The notes beneath the pieces were generated by a model. It saw only the letters and a list, made by a program, of their open reading frames with translations, was not told the DNA's origin and did no database searches. The position numbers and the translations under genes are program-made. From Dinochytrium kinnereticum (lineage: Eukaryota; Chytridiomycota; Chytridiomycetes; Chytridiales; Chytridiaceae), in assembly GCA_027604005.1 (NCBI GenBank), contig JADGJT010000045.1, positions 1 through 64,000 of the forward strand: DNA of 64,000 nucleotides, written 5' to 3'. Shown here in pieces: positions 1-10,706 of the stretch (its first letter is position 1; each line of letters begins with the position of its first letter).

Positions 1-422
1 ATGGAAAAGAACGAAAAATTAAAAACCGGCCAAACACCCCCCCCCTCCCACCAGAAACAAGCGAAAGAAAAAGAAAAAGAAAAAAAAAAGGATGAGGGAA
101 GAAAACGCACACACCCCCCCCAACACCAACAACAACAACAACAACAAAGAAAAAAGACCTCCACTCCGCAAAAAAAAGGGGGGGGAAATCCACATGCGCC
201 AAAAGAAACCACACCACGACACACAACAACAAAGACAACAAAAAAAGAAAAAAAAAAAAAAAGGCGAGCGATCCCTCAAAAGCCAATCATCTCTGAATGT
301 CAAAGGTCAACAAAGAGGAATCAAAAAAAAGACACCCCCGCTCCCACAAGCCGAAATCGCCTGAAGGGCTTTTGAACCAAAAACGAAAAAGAAAAAAAAA
401 ACTAAAATGAAAAAAAAATAAA
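1..422. other. Low-complexity A/C-rich segment without a gene
   Basis: This stretch is dominated by A runs, C runs and CAA triplets (about 122-147). It has open frames on both strands, but they encode only Lys/Gln/Pro or Phe/Leu strings, which is what such composition gives by chance. It lies just downstream of the minus-strand MRP51 stop, so it probably holds that gene's 3' UTR. I see no gene in it. Confidence 0.6.
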
Positions 423-2474
423 TCACTTTAACCTTGACCTCACTTGCCCAGGCTCCGCGGCTGCAGCAGAGCCGCCGGGACCTGGAGGAGCCCTCTTTTC
501 AAAAAGCCTCAAAATGTCAGCTGAAGTCCCGGACCCCGACGCAAGGGGAGAAGCGCGGCCCCCATCCGAGCCGTCGCTCCTCTGAAAAGGCCTCCCACGA
601 GGACCCATTCCACCGGGCACGTTCAACTTCCCGTCATGACCCCCGGCGCCCTCATCAAGCGCAGAGGCAAGGAGATTTGTCCTCATCGATGAGGAGGACA
701 TCCCGAACCTTTTACCAGCGTAATTCATGCCTTTTCCCCCACCCAAGCCAGGCGACTTTGAAGGCCTATTCTTGGCCAGAAGCCTGGCACCCGTAGACAA
801 TCGATTCTTAGGAGGTCCCTTATCCTCAGAGGTCTGTCTGTTCAGGCTCAAAGAAACAATGGGAGTTCCATCGGCCTCGAAACCAGCATGCAAGATATGG
901 GCAGCCATGGGAACGCGATCCATGGCATTAGAGGAAGATGAAGAGCCGCCACCAAACGACAGCTCGAAAAACTCCTCAGCGTCCTTATCCGCGACGAACC
1001 CAACGAATCCAAGAATGCCGACCGCGTGGCCATTGTGAACAGCGTTCAGGTAGCGCATCATCACCCTTGTCTTAAGGAGAGGAAGTGGGGGAGAGTTGGG
1101 TGTTGGTAATGGAGACAGCGTTGGTAAGTCGTGAAGATCTGGGGTGAGATGGCTACGGGGACCCTCGATAGCAGTCGCACCGACGGCGGGATGAAGAGAG
1201 CTGGCAGTTGAAGGGATGTTGGCATTCCCAAAGACGACTTCAGTAAGCTCTGAAAGCCCATTTTCTGCAGCATTAGCATTGTAGGATCTGAATGCCGTTC
1301 CTGTCGTGGATGAGGATGGGGCAAGGGAGGCGTACAGGTGGCTGGCTCGATCCTGAGGGGCCGATCTTGGGATTGAGCTGACAAGGTAGAAAGCGGGGTG
1401 GACGGATCGGTAGGACTTGACCGTCTCGAACCCAGGGAATGAGGAGGTGGTGGATACAGTAAAAGCCGGGTTTGTGTCAAGGTTAAGGAAGCGATCCCAG
1501 TGGACCTTTCCAGTCTTCATAGACCTGCTGCTTGTTCCGTTCAGGAACTCGGCCCTCAGCAGCCGTGCACGTCTCAGCAACGAAAGGTATGATTTCGAGT
1601 CCAGCGTATCCAGCGATACTGGTACCGGGTTTGGGGGTCCAGACACGACCTTCTCAGGAACGCCTGGCTCTGCCTTGCGCGACGAAGCCTCAAGCACAGC
1701 TTTCTGAACAGCAAAAGCCTCTCTCTGCAGATCCGGCACCGTCTCATTGTAACCAAAGAGCCACCTCCACCTCATCAAGTCTCCAACCTCTCGCGAGGCG
1801 GTCCTGTAAGTTCCCCTTGACCCAACAGCGTGATGATCCAGACGAGTGACAATGACGTGCCGGGCCTTGAGATCCCTTGGAAGTGACCGCTTCAATCCCC
1901 ACTCTCCCTTCAACTTCAGCTGAGGCGATGTGGTGATGACATGAGGTGGCAGCACGGGCTTCTCGTTGGTGGGAAGCATCTGATAGCCGGAAAGGGAGAT
2001 GGAGGTGAAAGGCGATGATGACGCCGTGAAGGCGCCAGCCTTTTGGGGCTTCAGGCTGGAGGGCGGCGGGGTGGGATAAGTGATGGACGCAAGTTTGGAG
2101 TTCCTGAAGAGGTTGGCAAAGGATTCGTGAGCCTTATCAATCAGCGGTGCTGGGGCGGCCTGCACCGTCTGCGGGGCTTGGCTGGGAGGAGGAGGAGGAG
2201 GTGACGGAGAAGTTGGGTTCGCTGACGGAGCAGAGGATTCACGAGCACCCAAAGACTTGAACAGAGATGGGTCCCGTCTACGAGCATTGTTGGGGCCAGT
2301 CGTCTCTGGTCGCTTGAATTTGGGAATCTGCTGCTCGCGTTCCCTCATCGCCGCGGTTGATGCAGACGATGCAAGACGCCTTGATCCGGTGGTGCAGGCA
2401 GAGCTCCGCGATGCCATGATCCTCGCGGTGGCCATGGCGTCTCGACGATGTCGGAGGCCGGACATCGTCAACAT
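423..2474 (-). CDS. MRP51: Mitochondrial small-subunit ribosomal protein MRP51 (bS1m-like)
   Basis: Single-exon gene of 683 codons. The N-terminus (MLTMSG..., with a second Met at codon 4) is rich in Arg, Ser and Ala and nearly free of acidic residues, as expected of a mitochondrial presequence. Around residues 115-135 is the family motif FANLFRNSKLASITYP, and near residue 190 is LKGEWGLKRSLP followed by a basic stretch and LDHHAVGS. Both are hallmarks of fungal Mrp51, a mitoribosome small-subunit protein. The protein is longer than usual for the family because of Pro/Ser-rich insertions and a Gly/Ser-rich disordered C-terminus. No intron is needed, unlike nearly all neighbours. Family assignment is by motif recognition; function in the mitoribosome is inferred from the family. 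Confidence 0.8.
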   Translation of the reverse strand: MLTMSGLRHRRDAMATARIMASRSSACTTGSRRLASSASTAAMREREQQIPKFKRPETTGPNNARRRDPSLFKSLGARESSAPSANPTSPSPPPPPPSQAPQTVQAAPAPLIDKAHESFANLFRNSKLASITYPTPPPSSLKPQKAGAFTASSSPFTSISLSGYQMLPTNEKPVLPPHVITTSPQLKLKGEWGLKRSLPRDLKARHVIVTRLDHHAVGSRGTYRTASREVGDLMRWRWLFGYNETVPDLQREAFAVQKAVLEASSRKAEPGVPEKVVSGPPNPVPVSLDTLDSKSYLSLLRRARLLRAEFLNGTSSRSMKTGKVHWDRFLNLDTNPAFTVSTTSSFPGFETVKSYRSVHPAFYLVSSIPRSAPQDRASHLYASLAPSSSTTGTAFRSYNANAAENGLSELTEVVFGNANIPSTASSLHPAVGATAIEGPRSHLTPDLHDLPTLSPLPTPNSPPLPLLKTRVMMRYLNAVHNGHAVGILGFVGFVADKDAEEFFELSFGGGSSSSSNAMDRVPMAAHILHAGFEADGTPIVSLSLNRQTSEDKGPPKNRLSTGARLLAKNRPSKSPGLGGGKGMNYAGKRFGMSSSSMRTNLLASALDEGAGGHDGKLNVPGGMGPRGRPFQRSDGSDGGRASPLASGSGTSADILRLFEKRAPPGPGGSAAAAEPGQVRSRLK

Positions 2475-2823
2475 GGAGGGCCGTCAGGAAAGTCGGTGAA
2501 TTTTTCAGTTTTCTTTTTTTTCTCTTTTTCCTTCCAGCCTTCATGACGGCCCGCGCGTCGCGACGCGAGCCACGGCAAAGACAATGGCTGACTGCATCGA
2601 GGAGCGGCAAAGGCTCAATGTCAGACTGAATCTGAACGAGCGCTGAAGAAGGTGGAATTGCCTCAAAGCGCATGCCAGAAAGATCGATCTATTCGCTCGC
2701 TGGATGTCCTTCATAAACGAATGAATGCGGCCTCAACCACTTCGGATGCAGATCAGCAAATAACGCGAAGAGATAGGGAATGAACCGCTGCAGGATAAAC
2801 GCAAACGGACGCCTCGGCCTCCA
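2475..2823. promoter_or_regulatory. MRP51 upstream region and 3' end of the next gene
   Basis: Short spacer between two minus-strand genes. It must contain the MRP51 promoter and the 3' UTR of the SDR gene ending at 2824. Chance open frames cross it but show no protein-like features. Confidence 0.4.
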
Positions 2824-4716
2824 TTAGTGCTTTATCTTTTGGGGAAGGTTTGATGGAATGGAGCCGCCATAAACCTTTTCTGCCTCCCTCCTCCTCGCGA
2901 GCGTCACGACCGCAGCCTCCTCCAGCGTGTACAAGGGGCGGTATCCTAACATTCGTTTGACCTTTTTGCTCCTATTTTTCAATAACGTTAACAAAAGGAG
3001 AAAAGGGCAGACAAGTTTGAAAAAGAACAAGAACCAACCTAAAGGTGTACTGGGACATCAACACATGGTAGGAAGCAAGAGTCAACTCATCGAGTTCCCC
3101 TAGAGAGATCCGACCGCGAAAGAGCCAATGCGTGATGGTTGAAAACATTCCTAGACTCCACACGACGATTGGAGGGACTGGAATAGCTGGTCGAACAGAT
3201 GGGTCTACCGCCTGAAAAAAAAAATTCAGAACCAATGGAGCTGGAGCATGAACGACCTGAACAGAATAGAAAAGAACCAACCCGCATAAGGACGGTTAAG
3301 CCAACACCCGATAGTCCGTCATCCTCCGACACGCAAAACACCTCACCGCCTATCTTGTCAGCTTGAGTCCGTACTCCATGTTCAACCACAGACAGACAAT
3401 GGGTGAGGTTTTCAACGTAGATGTAATCTGGAGATAAATACAAAGATGACGGGCGGTAAGCAGCATGAACAAAGAAAAGAGCCAAATCGCGCTAACCGAT
3501 TGGAGATGAGTTAAGTACAATATCCGTCTTTTTGGAAAGGACAAAGTCGCTATTGTGACGATCCCCGAAGCCCCACACGGCACTGAAGCAGTTCAAGTCC
3601 ATGTAGTAACGGTTTCAGTATAGGACGAGGCGGCGATCAATGTAAAAAAAAACACCAACCTGCAAGGACGAACAGAAACTGTCCTCAGCATAACACCTGA
3701 TGGGCCGATGGTCTTATCGGCGGCAAGGACGGCCTTTTCTGCCTACCAGTAGCAAAAGCACATGTATAAAAAAGGCAAAGCAGGTCAATAAACGGAAAAC
3801 CAAGCACAGGCCGTATAACCAGAATAAAAGCAAGTAAGCGCGTGAAAAACGACTGACTAAGATCTTGGATTTGGTATAAAAGTTGAAAGGCTTCTCGCTG
3901 TACCCGGGTGTCTCCTCATCTCCTTGATCAATATGATAGTTGTCATATCCAATCTGCACATGCGAGGACGAGGTCTGCACGAGCGTGTGAACTCCAGCAG
4001 CAATGCAAGCCTCAACGACGTTGACGGTCCCTTTATAGTTGATGTTCATGGATGGCCCAAGCTGAAAGTCCATGTGATGCATGTGAGTGATGGTTGCGGC
4101 TGTTGAGCGAGCACCCGTTAAAACCCTAGTCATCAAGTCAGGGGTACCCACCTGTATGAAACACAATCTTTATCTTGTTGTCAAGCAGGGCTTTCCTGAT
4201 GGACTCTGGGTCGGTGATGTTGACCTTGACGAACGGAATGCCCGAGCATCGCACCTTGAAATGCTTTGGCGGTTCATTGATGTCAAAGATGGTTACGGAA
4301 GACTCGCCGCGGTACAGCAGGCTTTCGACAAGGTACTGCCCAACGAAACCCGCACCACCAATGACAGCTGTTCAAAGCAATGCATGCACGATATCAGAGA
4401 CTTGCCCAACATGTGCAGAAAAAGCACCAAACAAGAAAGGCCATTAACGGCAGGAACTCCTGCCGTCCTCAAAGAGAGGCGCCTATGGAGAGGGAAGGCC
4501 AGAGTTCTCACCGATAGGAACGCCAGCAGCAGGAGGTGGAGGTTGTCTCCCGGCATCCTGCCTCTTTGGCACACTCGAAGGAATGGGTCCGACGGCGCGA
4601 ATCTTTGCATACATGGACGGCGGGGTCTCTGGGAAGCGCCCCGTGAGGATCCAGGCGACCACCACCGCCATGACGCCGACAGCAACAGCAACGGCCAGCA
4701 CCATAACCATCATCAT
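2824..4716 (-). CDS. 3-beta-HSD/sterol-dehydrogenase-like SDR with N-terminal membrane anchor (copy A)
   Basis: Eight exons close to a 432-residue protein: 4512-4716, 4152-4367, 3858-4099, 3660-3742, 3497-3582, 3282-3427, 3039-3211 and 2824-2971. It begins with a very hydrophobic stretch (MMMVMVLAVAVAVGV...), a likely signal anchor. The NAD(P)-binding Rossmann motif GGAGFVG follows at about residues 72-78, and the catalytic YxxxK is Tyr215/Lys219 (YTKSK). DYIYVENLTH and a C-terminal GYRPLYTLEEA are typical of the extended-SDR 3-beta-HSD family (sterol-4-alpha-carboxylate 3-dehydrogenase and relatives). The likely role is NAD-dependent oxidation or decarboxylation of a sterol-like substrate at the ER; the exact substrate is not shown by the sequence. 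A paralogue at 6131-7934 has the same exon pattern. Several donors are GTTGGT rather than GTAAGT or GTGAGT. Confidence 0.85.
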
Positions 4717-4852
4717 TACACTTTATCTTGGACAACTCAAAACTTTTTCTTTTAAATACTGTTGGTGGTTGCTTCGACGCGTCCGTCGCCGGAATCAACG
4801 CTAGGTACATGGGAAGCATCGCGCGCTCTGACACAAACAAGAGCAGAGTATA

Positions 4853-6000
4853 TCAACGCGACAGGTCTCGGCACTCCTCACCCTCACCCGAGGCATCCTC
4901 GCCCTCGTCCTCATCATCCTCCTCCCCATCGCTCCTCGAGTCTTCTGCATGCTGCCCCTCCACAAAAACCCTCTTCACGAGCCCCACAATCATCATCAGC
5001 CATCTCACCATCAATCCCTGCAGCGCACACAGCACTGTCGCGTAGAAAAGATAGGTGCCCCAGTGGAACCAGGACCCACTTCCAAACGGATCAAAGTCGC
5101 GATCCGGGATACGTTGCGTCGCCTCCCACATGGTGCTCCACAGGATGCGAAGGTACAGCAGGTGACGAGTGATGACCCACGAGACGGCGAAAGATGCAAA
5201 TGCGATATCACAGGCTTTTTGTTGGCCCATATAGCGGAGGGATTTAGCAAGGGTGAGTAGGACGTCCGAGACGTCCATGAGGGTGACGATGAGGTGGCCG
5301 ACCCGCCAGAAGTGCATGATGTAGGAAGAGACCAGAAGGACCAATGCGGTCGTGTGATGGAATCGAAGGGCCCAGAGCTCCTCCTCCTTTGCCGCGCTGG
5401 TCTTCCTCCCCGTCTGCGCCTTTGGAATGAACAGGCAGAGAGCAACGTTTGAGTGAGTTATTAGTTAGACAAGAGACTTCTTTACAGCTGGAGGTTTAGC
5501 AGATTGAGAATGAATCGAGGCAGCAAACCACTCACCCTCGTCCTCCCAGCATGCAACTCTCCACCGTTCACATTGAGCAGGTTATCAAGCCAGAACCCAA
5601 GCTGGACAATGTAAAACACTCGGAACGCCAACGGCATCTCCAAAGCATCTTTGGGGTAGCCACCCCAGATCCCCTCATCCATACCACCCTCCGTGGACCC
5701 ACCCAGCCAAAGCGGCGCATGCTGTCGCCCCGCGTCCGTCGTGAACAGCCAGAGCCCGATCAGGAGGTTGAAGACATGGCAACTAAAGAGTCTTGTCTGC
5801 TCGTTAAGCTTTGTGAGAATGGCAGTGTTAGCGCGAGCTTCTGATCTCTTGTGTGTGGCCGCCTTTTTAATCCCTCTTTCACGCTGTGAACAGAGGCAAA
5901 AGCGCTGGAGAGGTTTTGCAATGAGGTTATAATGAAGCGAGCGGTGCTCGCGAAACGCGACCGTGGCAAGCGACACCGCGAGGAGGTCAACGGAATTCAT
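4853..6000 (-). CDS. LAG1: Ceramide synthase (TLC/LAG1 domain)
   Basis: Two exons (5536-6000 and 4853-5419, phase 0) encode 343 residues. The catalytic di-histidine of the TLC domain is at residues 176-177 (RFHHTTALVLLVSS), followed by FWRVGHLIVTLMDVSDVLL and KSLRYM. These match the Lag1 motif, where a His pair is followed by an Arg-Gly helix and an Asp-x-x-Asp. Several hydrophobic segments (for example FRVFYIVQLGFWLDNLL and FHWGTYLFYATVL) fit a multi-pass ER enzyme that N-acylates sphingoid bases. The tail is very acidic (EEDDEDEGEDASGEG...), as in other Lag1 proteins. I chose the Met at 6000; in-frame Mets at 6015 and 6084 exist, but the latter would lie only 46 bp below the end of the neighbouring gene. 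Two paralogous SDR genes flank it on the same strand. Confidence 0.88.
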
Positions 6001-6130
6001 TTTATGACCCGGCATCAATTCAACAAGTCCAGGTGCCTTTATTGCCTGTGTTTTCAAGGTTGGGAGACAGCAGCACTTGATCACTCTTCAAATTGACGTC
6101 AATCAACTTCCCACATTACGTGCGTTAAAC

Positions 6131-7934
6131 TCATCGCGACCGCGCTTCCCTGTGATCAATGGCTCTTTTCATTCCTTCCTCAAGAGTGTAAAGTGGCCTG
6201 TATCCAGTCAGACGGCGAATCTTGTTTGTTCTAAAACGGTTTACTCAGAAAATTGTCGAAAGGGAAACGGCGAGAGTGAAAAAAGCGGAAGAAGAAATGG
6301 GAAGTTGGGAAAAAAAAAAGAAAAAAGAAAAAAGAAGAAAATAAAGTGGTATTGGAAAGCAATAGGAAAAGTAAACCTCCACTTATATGAAAATGATTCA
6401 AATGATTGGGAAAAAACGAGAAAAGAAAAATAAAAAACCAACTTGAATGTATATGAGGACAAAAGAAGATAATAAACCGGAAGACTTATGCCATCAAGGG
6501 CACCCAACGAGACCCGCCCGCGAAATATCCACTGATTGATCGTACTGATGATGCAGAGCAGCCAAAGACTTATTGGAGGAAGGAGAGTTGCCTTGTGTAG
6601 GTCTGGTTTGTAAAGCTAAAAAAAAAAAAAATTAAAAAAAGTTATATAACAAAGTATTCAGGAATTTGATAAAGCTCCACATCCTTTCGAGACTCATATT
6701 TTTCACTATAATGCAAAGAGGTAACAAATACCCACCCTAATGACATCCCGAAAATATTCTTCGTTAATGGGATCGTCCTCAGAGACGCAGAATGCCTGTC
6801 CCCCAACGGCCTCAGGACTTTCTCGAAGCGCACACTCGACGACGAGGTGGGCGTGGGCGACGTTTTCAACGTACACATAATCTTTGAGTTGATGTTAATA
6901 TTTATAAGACTCTCTTGACGGCAAGGATCTATGTGTACAAGGGAAAATGGATACCTGCTTGAAGATTTCCAAAGAAGACTATATCGTTATCAGACAGGAT
7001 GCGATCGATAGTCGCTTTGTCTCCATCGCCCCATATGATACTGTGGCGAGTGGTTAGGAAAGTAAGTGTATCGTCATAAAACAATTAAGAAGGCCATTAT
7101 TACCTACAAGGCCGAACGGAAGCCGTCCTCAAGACCGTTCCCGCGGAGCCGACCATCTTGTCGGCATTAAGCATTGCCTTTTCAGCCTTTGGGTCGAGGT
7201 TAGCGAAGTAGCCCAAAGGTATTTCCGAGAACTCACCAAAACTTTAGTCCTGGAGTAATGGTTGAACGGCATCTCCGTGTACCCTGGGGAATCCTCATCT
7301 CCATTAGCCACATGCCAGATATCAAATCCCAAAGACACGTTGGAAGTTGAGGTCTGGACCAAAGTTGTGACGCCTGCATCCACGCAGGCCTGAATGACAT
7401 TCTTGGTCCCATTCACATTGACAGCAATGGACTTTGGGAGCTGAAAGTCCAAGTGGTGATTATACGACAGTAGAGCAGCAACGAGGTAGACAATCTTGAT
7501 ACTGTGCTCCTCCAAGGCCCGCTTGACCGATGCGACATCGGTGATATCGACTTTAACAAACGCAACATCTTTCAACGACGCCTGTTTCGGTGCCATCATG
7601 TCCAATATCACAACGGATCTGTCCCCCCTTTGCAGCAACGATTCAACAATGTAGCCTCCCAAGAAGCCCGCGCCACCAATTACAGCTTGAAAAACGTCAT
7701 TAAAGCGGGAAAATGACGGCGATGCCCACCGATGGGAACGTTGGCTGGTGGCATTTGCGGAGGCCGGCCAGGATCGTCACGGAGCGGGAGCCTTGTTGCA
7801 GGCGCGCCGAGCGAACGCCTGACGACGAGGGATGAGGGAAGTTGCGGCGGGACGTGGCCGAGGACTCGATACGCCATCAGCGCCGACACAGGGACGGCAG
7901 CAGCGACGGCAGCAGCGGCAACGAGGACGGACAT
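6131..7934 (-). CDS. 3-beta-HSD/sterol-dehydrogenase-like SDR with N-terminal membrane anchor (copy B)
   Basis: Seven exons close to 413 residues: 7730-7934, 7237-7685, 7104-7186, 6955-7040, 6736-6881, 6443-6615 and 6131-6230. The N-terminus (MSVLVAAAAVAAAVPVSALMAYRVLG) is a likely signal anchor. The Rossmann motif GGAGFLG follows, the catalytic YxxxK is Tyr212/Lys216 (YSRTK), and DYVYVENVAHAHL and GYRPLYTLEEG complete the extended-SDR signature. Exons 1, 3, 4, 5 and 6 have exactly the same lengths as their copy-A counterparts (205, 83, 86, 146 and 173 bp), so the two genes are duplicates. Copy B lacks copy A's second intron, and its last exon is shorter, so the C-terminus ends HREARSR. Function is inferred as for copy A; the substrate is unknown. 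Confidence 0.86.
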
Positions 7935-8075
7935 GGGAAATTTGTTTTATTTTGAGTGTCAGAAACGAGCATGCTGATGGAGGCTGCTGATGTTAAGCGA
8001 GGCGAACGGATGCGCTGAGGTGCGATGCGAGAGCAGGCGGGGTGCGGGAGGCGAAGGGCTGGCGGCACAACGTGG

Positions 8076-8619
8076 CTATCTTCTGCCCTGGTCGTCGTCC
8101 ATGATGAGGATCTCAATGTGCAGAAAAGCCGTCCTCCGGGGATCCTGCCAAAAGCGAGCGTAAGAAACGGTGGTTTCTTCAATAAAAATCCATCGCATCC
8201 TTACCACAATGTGGAGTCCGGCAGGCTCAAACGTCTTTTTGTTCTCGTTGTCCAGAAAAGCCGTCAAGTTCTCCAAAGCCTTACAACTGTGTTAGATTGC
8301 AATTCCACTGCCTGCGCAGATACCGCACCTTGTCGTAATCAGACGCAGTGATCAGGTCTGTAGAAAAGAGAAAGGCACCAACTGCCTTCATGATGGCCTT
8401 GAAGGAGGTCCGCGAGGCCTCAGCGAGCATTTCGTTAATCCTTCCGATGGTTGCGCCAAACACCTCTGCCGGCAGCCTTGAGGTCAGCGAGGCGGGGAGC
8501 TCCGTCTGCACGCTGAAGACGGGGTACTCTTCGCCGGTCTCCCAGCACCGGGGGATGATGAATTTGCCGACGGCCACGGCGGGGGCCTCGCCGACAGCGA
8601 CGACGGTCTCAGTCGCCAT
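8076..8619 (-). CDS. ERF4: ERF4/Golgin-A7 family protein, palmitoyltransferase accessory subunit
   Basis: Three exons (8329-8619, 8205-8279 and 8076-8144) encode 144 residues. The fold signature runs from FIIPRCWETGEEYPVFSVQT through LPAEVFGATIGRINEMLAEA to a C-terminal EPAGLHIVDPRRTAFLHIEI. This matches the GOLGA7/ERF4 family, in which the closing segment is a PxGLxIxDPxxxxxxxIEI motif. In yeast the Erf2-Erf4 pair palmitoylates Ras on ER/Golgi membranes, and the same accessory role is inferred here. The 60-bp second intron (8145-8204) is a multiple of three without a stop; spliced it restores the family motif, so I treat it as an intron. The first donor is the less usual GTGCGG. I chose MATETV at 8619; an in-frame Met 25 codons upstream starts a less typical extension. 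Confidence 0.83.
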
Positions 8620-8798
8620 CCTTTGTCGTTTGGTGACAAAAATTTGGCTCCAGGGAACGGCATCTTGGCCATCACGACCTCTCACCCAACGCACAGCGGC
8701 ACCGACGACGCAGCCGCTATCGAGCCTCTTCCATTCGGATTGGGGGCGTGGTGTTCAGACGGGTTGGGAAGAAGAACGAGAAAAAAGACCGATTGGCC
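8620..8798. promoter_or_regulatory. Shared divergent promoter of ERF4 and YOS9
   Basis: Only 179 bp separate the ERF4 start (minus) from the chosen YOS9 start (plus), so both promoters must lie here or overlap the genes. An in-frame upstream Met for YOS9 at 8748 falls within it. I see no clear TATA element. Confidence 0.4.
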
Positions 8799-10706
8799 AT
8801 GCGGTTGAGGGCGATCCTGCTGCTCGCTTCGCTGCAGCTCGTGGTGCTGTTCGACACCATGACGCAGGTTCAAGGGAAGCCAGACACGTCGACGCCATCC
8901 GCAGGGCCCGATAACACACCAGCCTCATCATCATCATCTGCATCACCTCCTTTGGACTCTGAACTCGCTTCCTCCTCACTTTTGCCAGATGCCCATGCCC
9001 ACAATGTCCCCATACTCTCAACGCCCAGTCCCTCTCGGCGCATGGTGTATTCGGATATGTTTTCATATCCCAAGAATCAATTCTACTTTGGAGTAAACGG
9101 CATCAGGACATCGGAGGTCGATGATCTGGTCGCGGTAAGCAACCTCGTTTTTGCTTTCGCCATTCAACTTGTTGACCTGACCCCTCATGGCCTTGGAACG
9201 AAAGCTTTCGGAGAATCTCGTCATTCTACCGTTTTCATCCCGACGCTTTGTCTGCAAGTTGCCTTCTACAGATGATTCGCTTACGAACCAAGACGTCTAT
9301 GGTGACCGGAGGACCCCCGATGTCAGACGGAGAGCAGCGGAGAGGGCAGCGCTGCTAGTCAGATCGCTCAAATCAAGATGCCTACTTCATGTAAGCCTAT
9401 TCGTCGTCACATTGCTTGATTGAAGCTGACTGACACCTCTTCTGTGTAGACCCAAGGGTGGTGGACTTACGAATTCTGCCACATGAAAGATATCATTCAG
9501 TATCGCGATTATTCCATCAAATCCAAAACACCCAATGGCAAAGACGTAAAAAAACGTCTGCAGTACTTTCTCGGAAAGTATAACCCCAGCACAACGCCTC
9601 CCGGATTTTATGGCGACAAGGAGCAATCAGGCACGGGTGGTTCTGAGCTTATTGAGAGCGAGGAATCAGGTCGGCGATATCTCAGGATGTGGTACGGTGA
9701 CGGCCAGCTCTGTGACGGAAAGCCTCGAGTTGTCGAAGTTCAATTCTCATGCTGCCCCACTGAACACATATCAAACGTTGATGAGGTAGCTGTCTGCCAC
9801 TATGTTATGCAGATTCATACGCCTAAAGTTTGCAAAGACCCCGTCTTCAAGGCCAGTATGGACCGGGGGGCGCCTAAGCAATCAGGAGGCAACCCCGCAA
9901 TAGTGTGTGAGCCTATCCTCACCGATGCTGAGTACCATCAGCGGCAACGAACCCATGCCGTGTCTCCCGACGACGATGACGAAGAAGACGTTGATGTTGA
10001 CGCTGAAGTGGGATCTGAAGCCCAGTCTCTTACCGTTCTCTCCCCTGTCGAAATGCGGCGACGAGGATGCACCGACCCTGCAGTATGCGACACCTCCAAA
10101 CCCTTACCGACTGACGCAGAAGTCCCACCAAGACTCGATTCCGACGACGACGATGACGGCGGTCTTGAGGGTGGGATCAGCACCTTGCTTGCTGGCGCCG
10201 CGGCGGCCGGGATGCTACCATTTCAAGATCGAAACGTTGATGTCATTGACGATGATTTCTACGACCACGACGACTATGACCCCCACCCCGAAGATCCTCC
10301 CCATGCCAATGTTGCAGGACCTAACGATCCGGTTGATCCGGATCTTATTACACCCCAAGCTGCCGCTGAGATTCCCGAAATCCCCGTTACGCCAGACGTT
10401 CCCGAAGCTCCTGTCGAGGCCCCTAAAGACCTCTACGCTAGGGAGTTCACGGAAGAGCTTCAGTTTGAGTTGGAGGACGCGCGGCTGAGGCTTCTGGAGA
10501 TTTTGAGGAAGAAGAAGGTGAAGGGTCCAGATGGAAAGGCTGTGGATGGTGTTGTGGGAGACCGGAGCAGATTTCTGAGGGAGGAATTGGAGGAGATTGA
10601 GAGGAAGACTGGGGGAGGGAAGAAGGCGGTATCACCAGACGATGATGATGAAGATGAGGAGGGCGATGATGGTGATGATGATGATGATGACGACGATGAT
10701 GAATGA
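8799..10706 (+). CDS. YOS9: OS-9/Yos9-type ER lectin with MRH domain (ERAD)
   Basis: Three exons (8799-9134, 9205-9390 and 9450-10706) encode 592 residues. A signal peptide (MRLRAILLLASLQLVVLF...) comes first, then YPKNQFYFGVNG, then FVCKLPS in exon 2. Exon 3 opens with the MRH domain: GWWTYEFCH, IIQYRDY, QLCDGKPRVVEVQFSC, VDEVAVCHY and MQIHTPKVC. The double Trp and the Gln, Arg and Glu of the mannose pocket are all present, as are the paired Cys. Yos9/OS-9 reads trimmed mannose on misfolded glycoproteins and hands them to the HRD ligase in the ER lumen. The C-terminal half is acidic and ends in a long Asp run (GAT/GAC repeats). I see no HDEL-type retention signal, unlike yeast Yos9. An alternative in-frame start at 8748 would add 17 basic residues before the signal peptide. 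Confidence 0.88.
10647..10703 (+). repeat. GAT/GAC trinucleotide tract in the YOS9 tail
   Basis: Tandem GAT/GAC triplets broken by a few GAA/GAG and GGC/GGT codons encode the acidic tail (EDEEGDDGDDDDDDDDDE). The tract sits at the very end of the open frame and is expected to vary in length between strains. Confidence 0.7.

Noticed and set aside
1..375. Open frame from the first base (Lys/Gln/Pro-rich)
   Set aside because: Composition is explained by A and C runs; an opposite-strand frame is equally open. No splice partner or motif.
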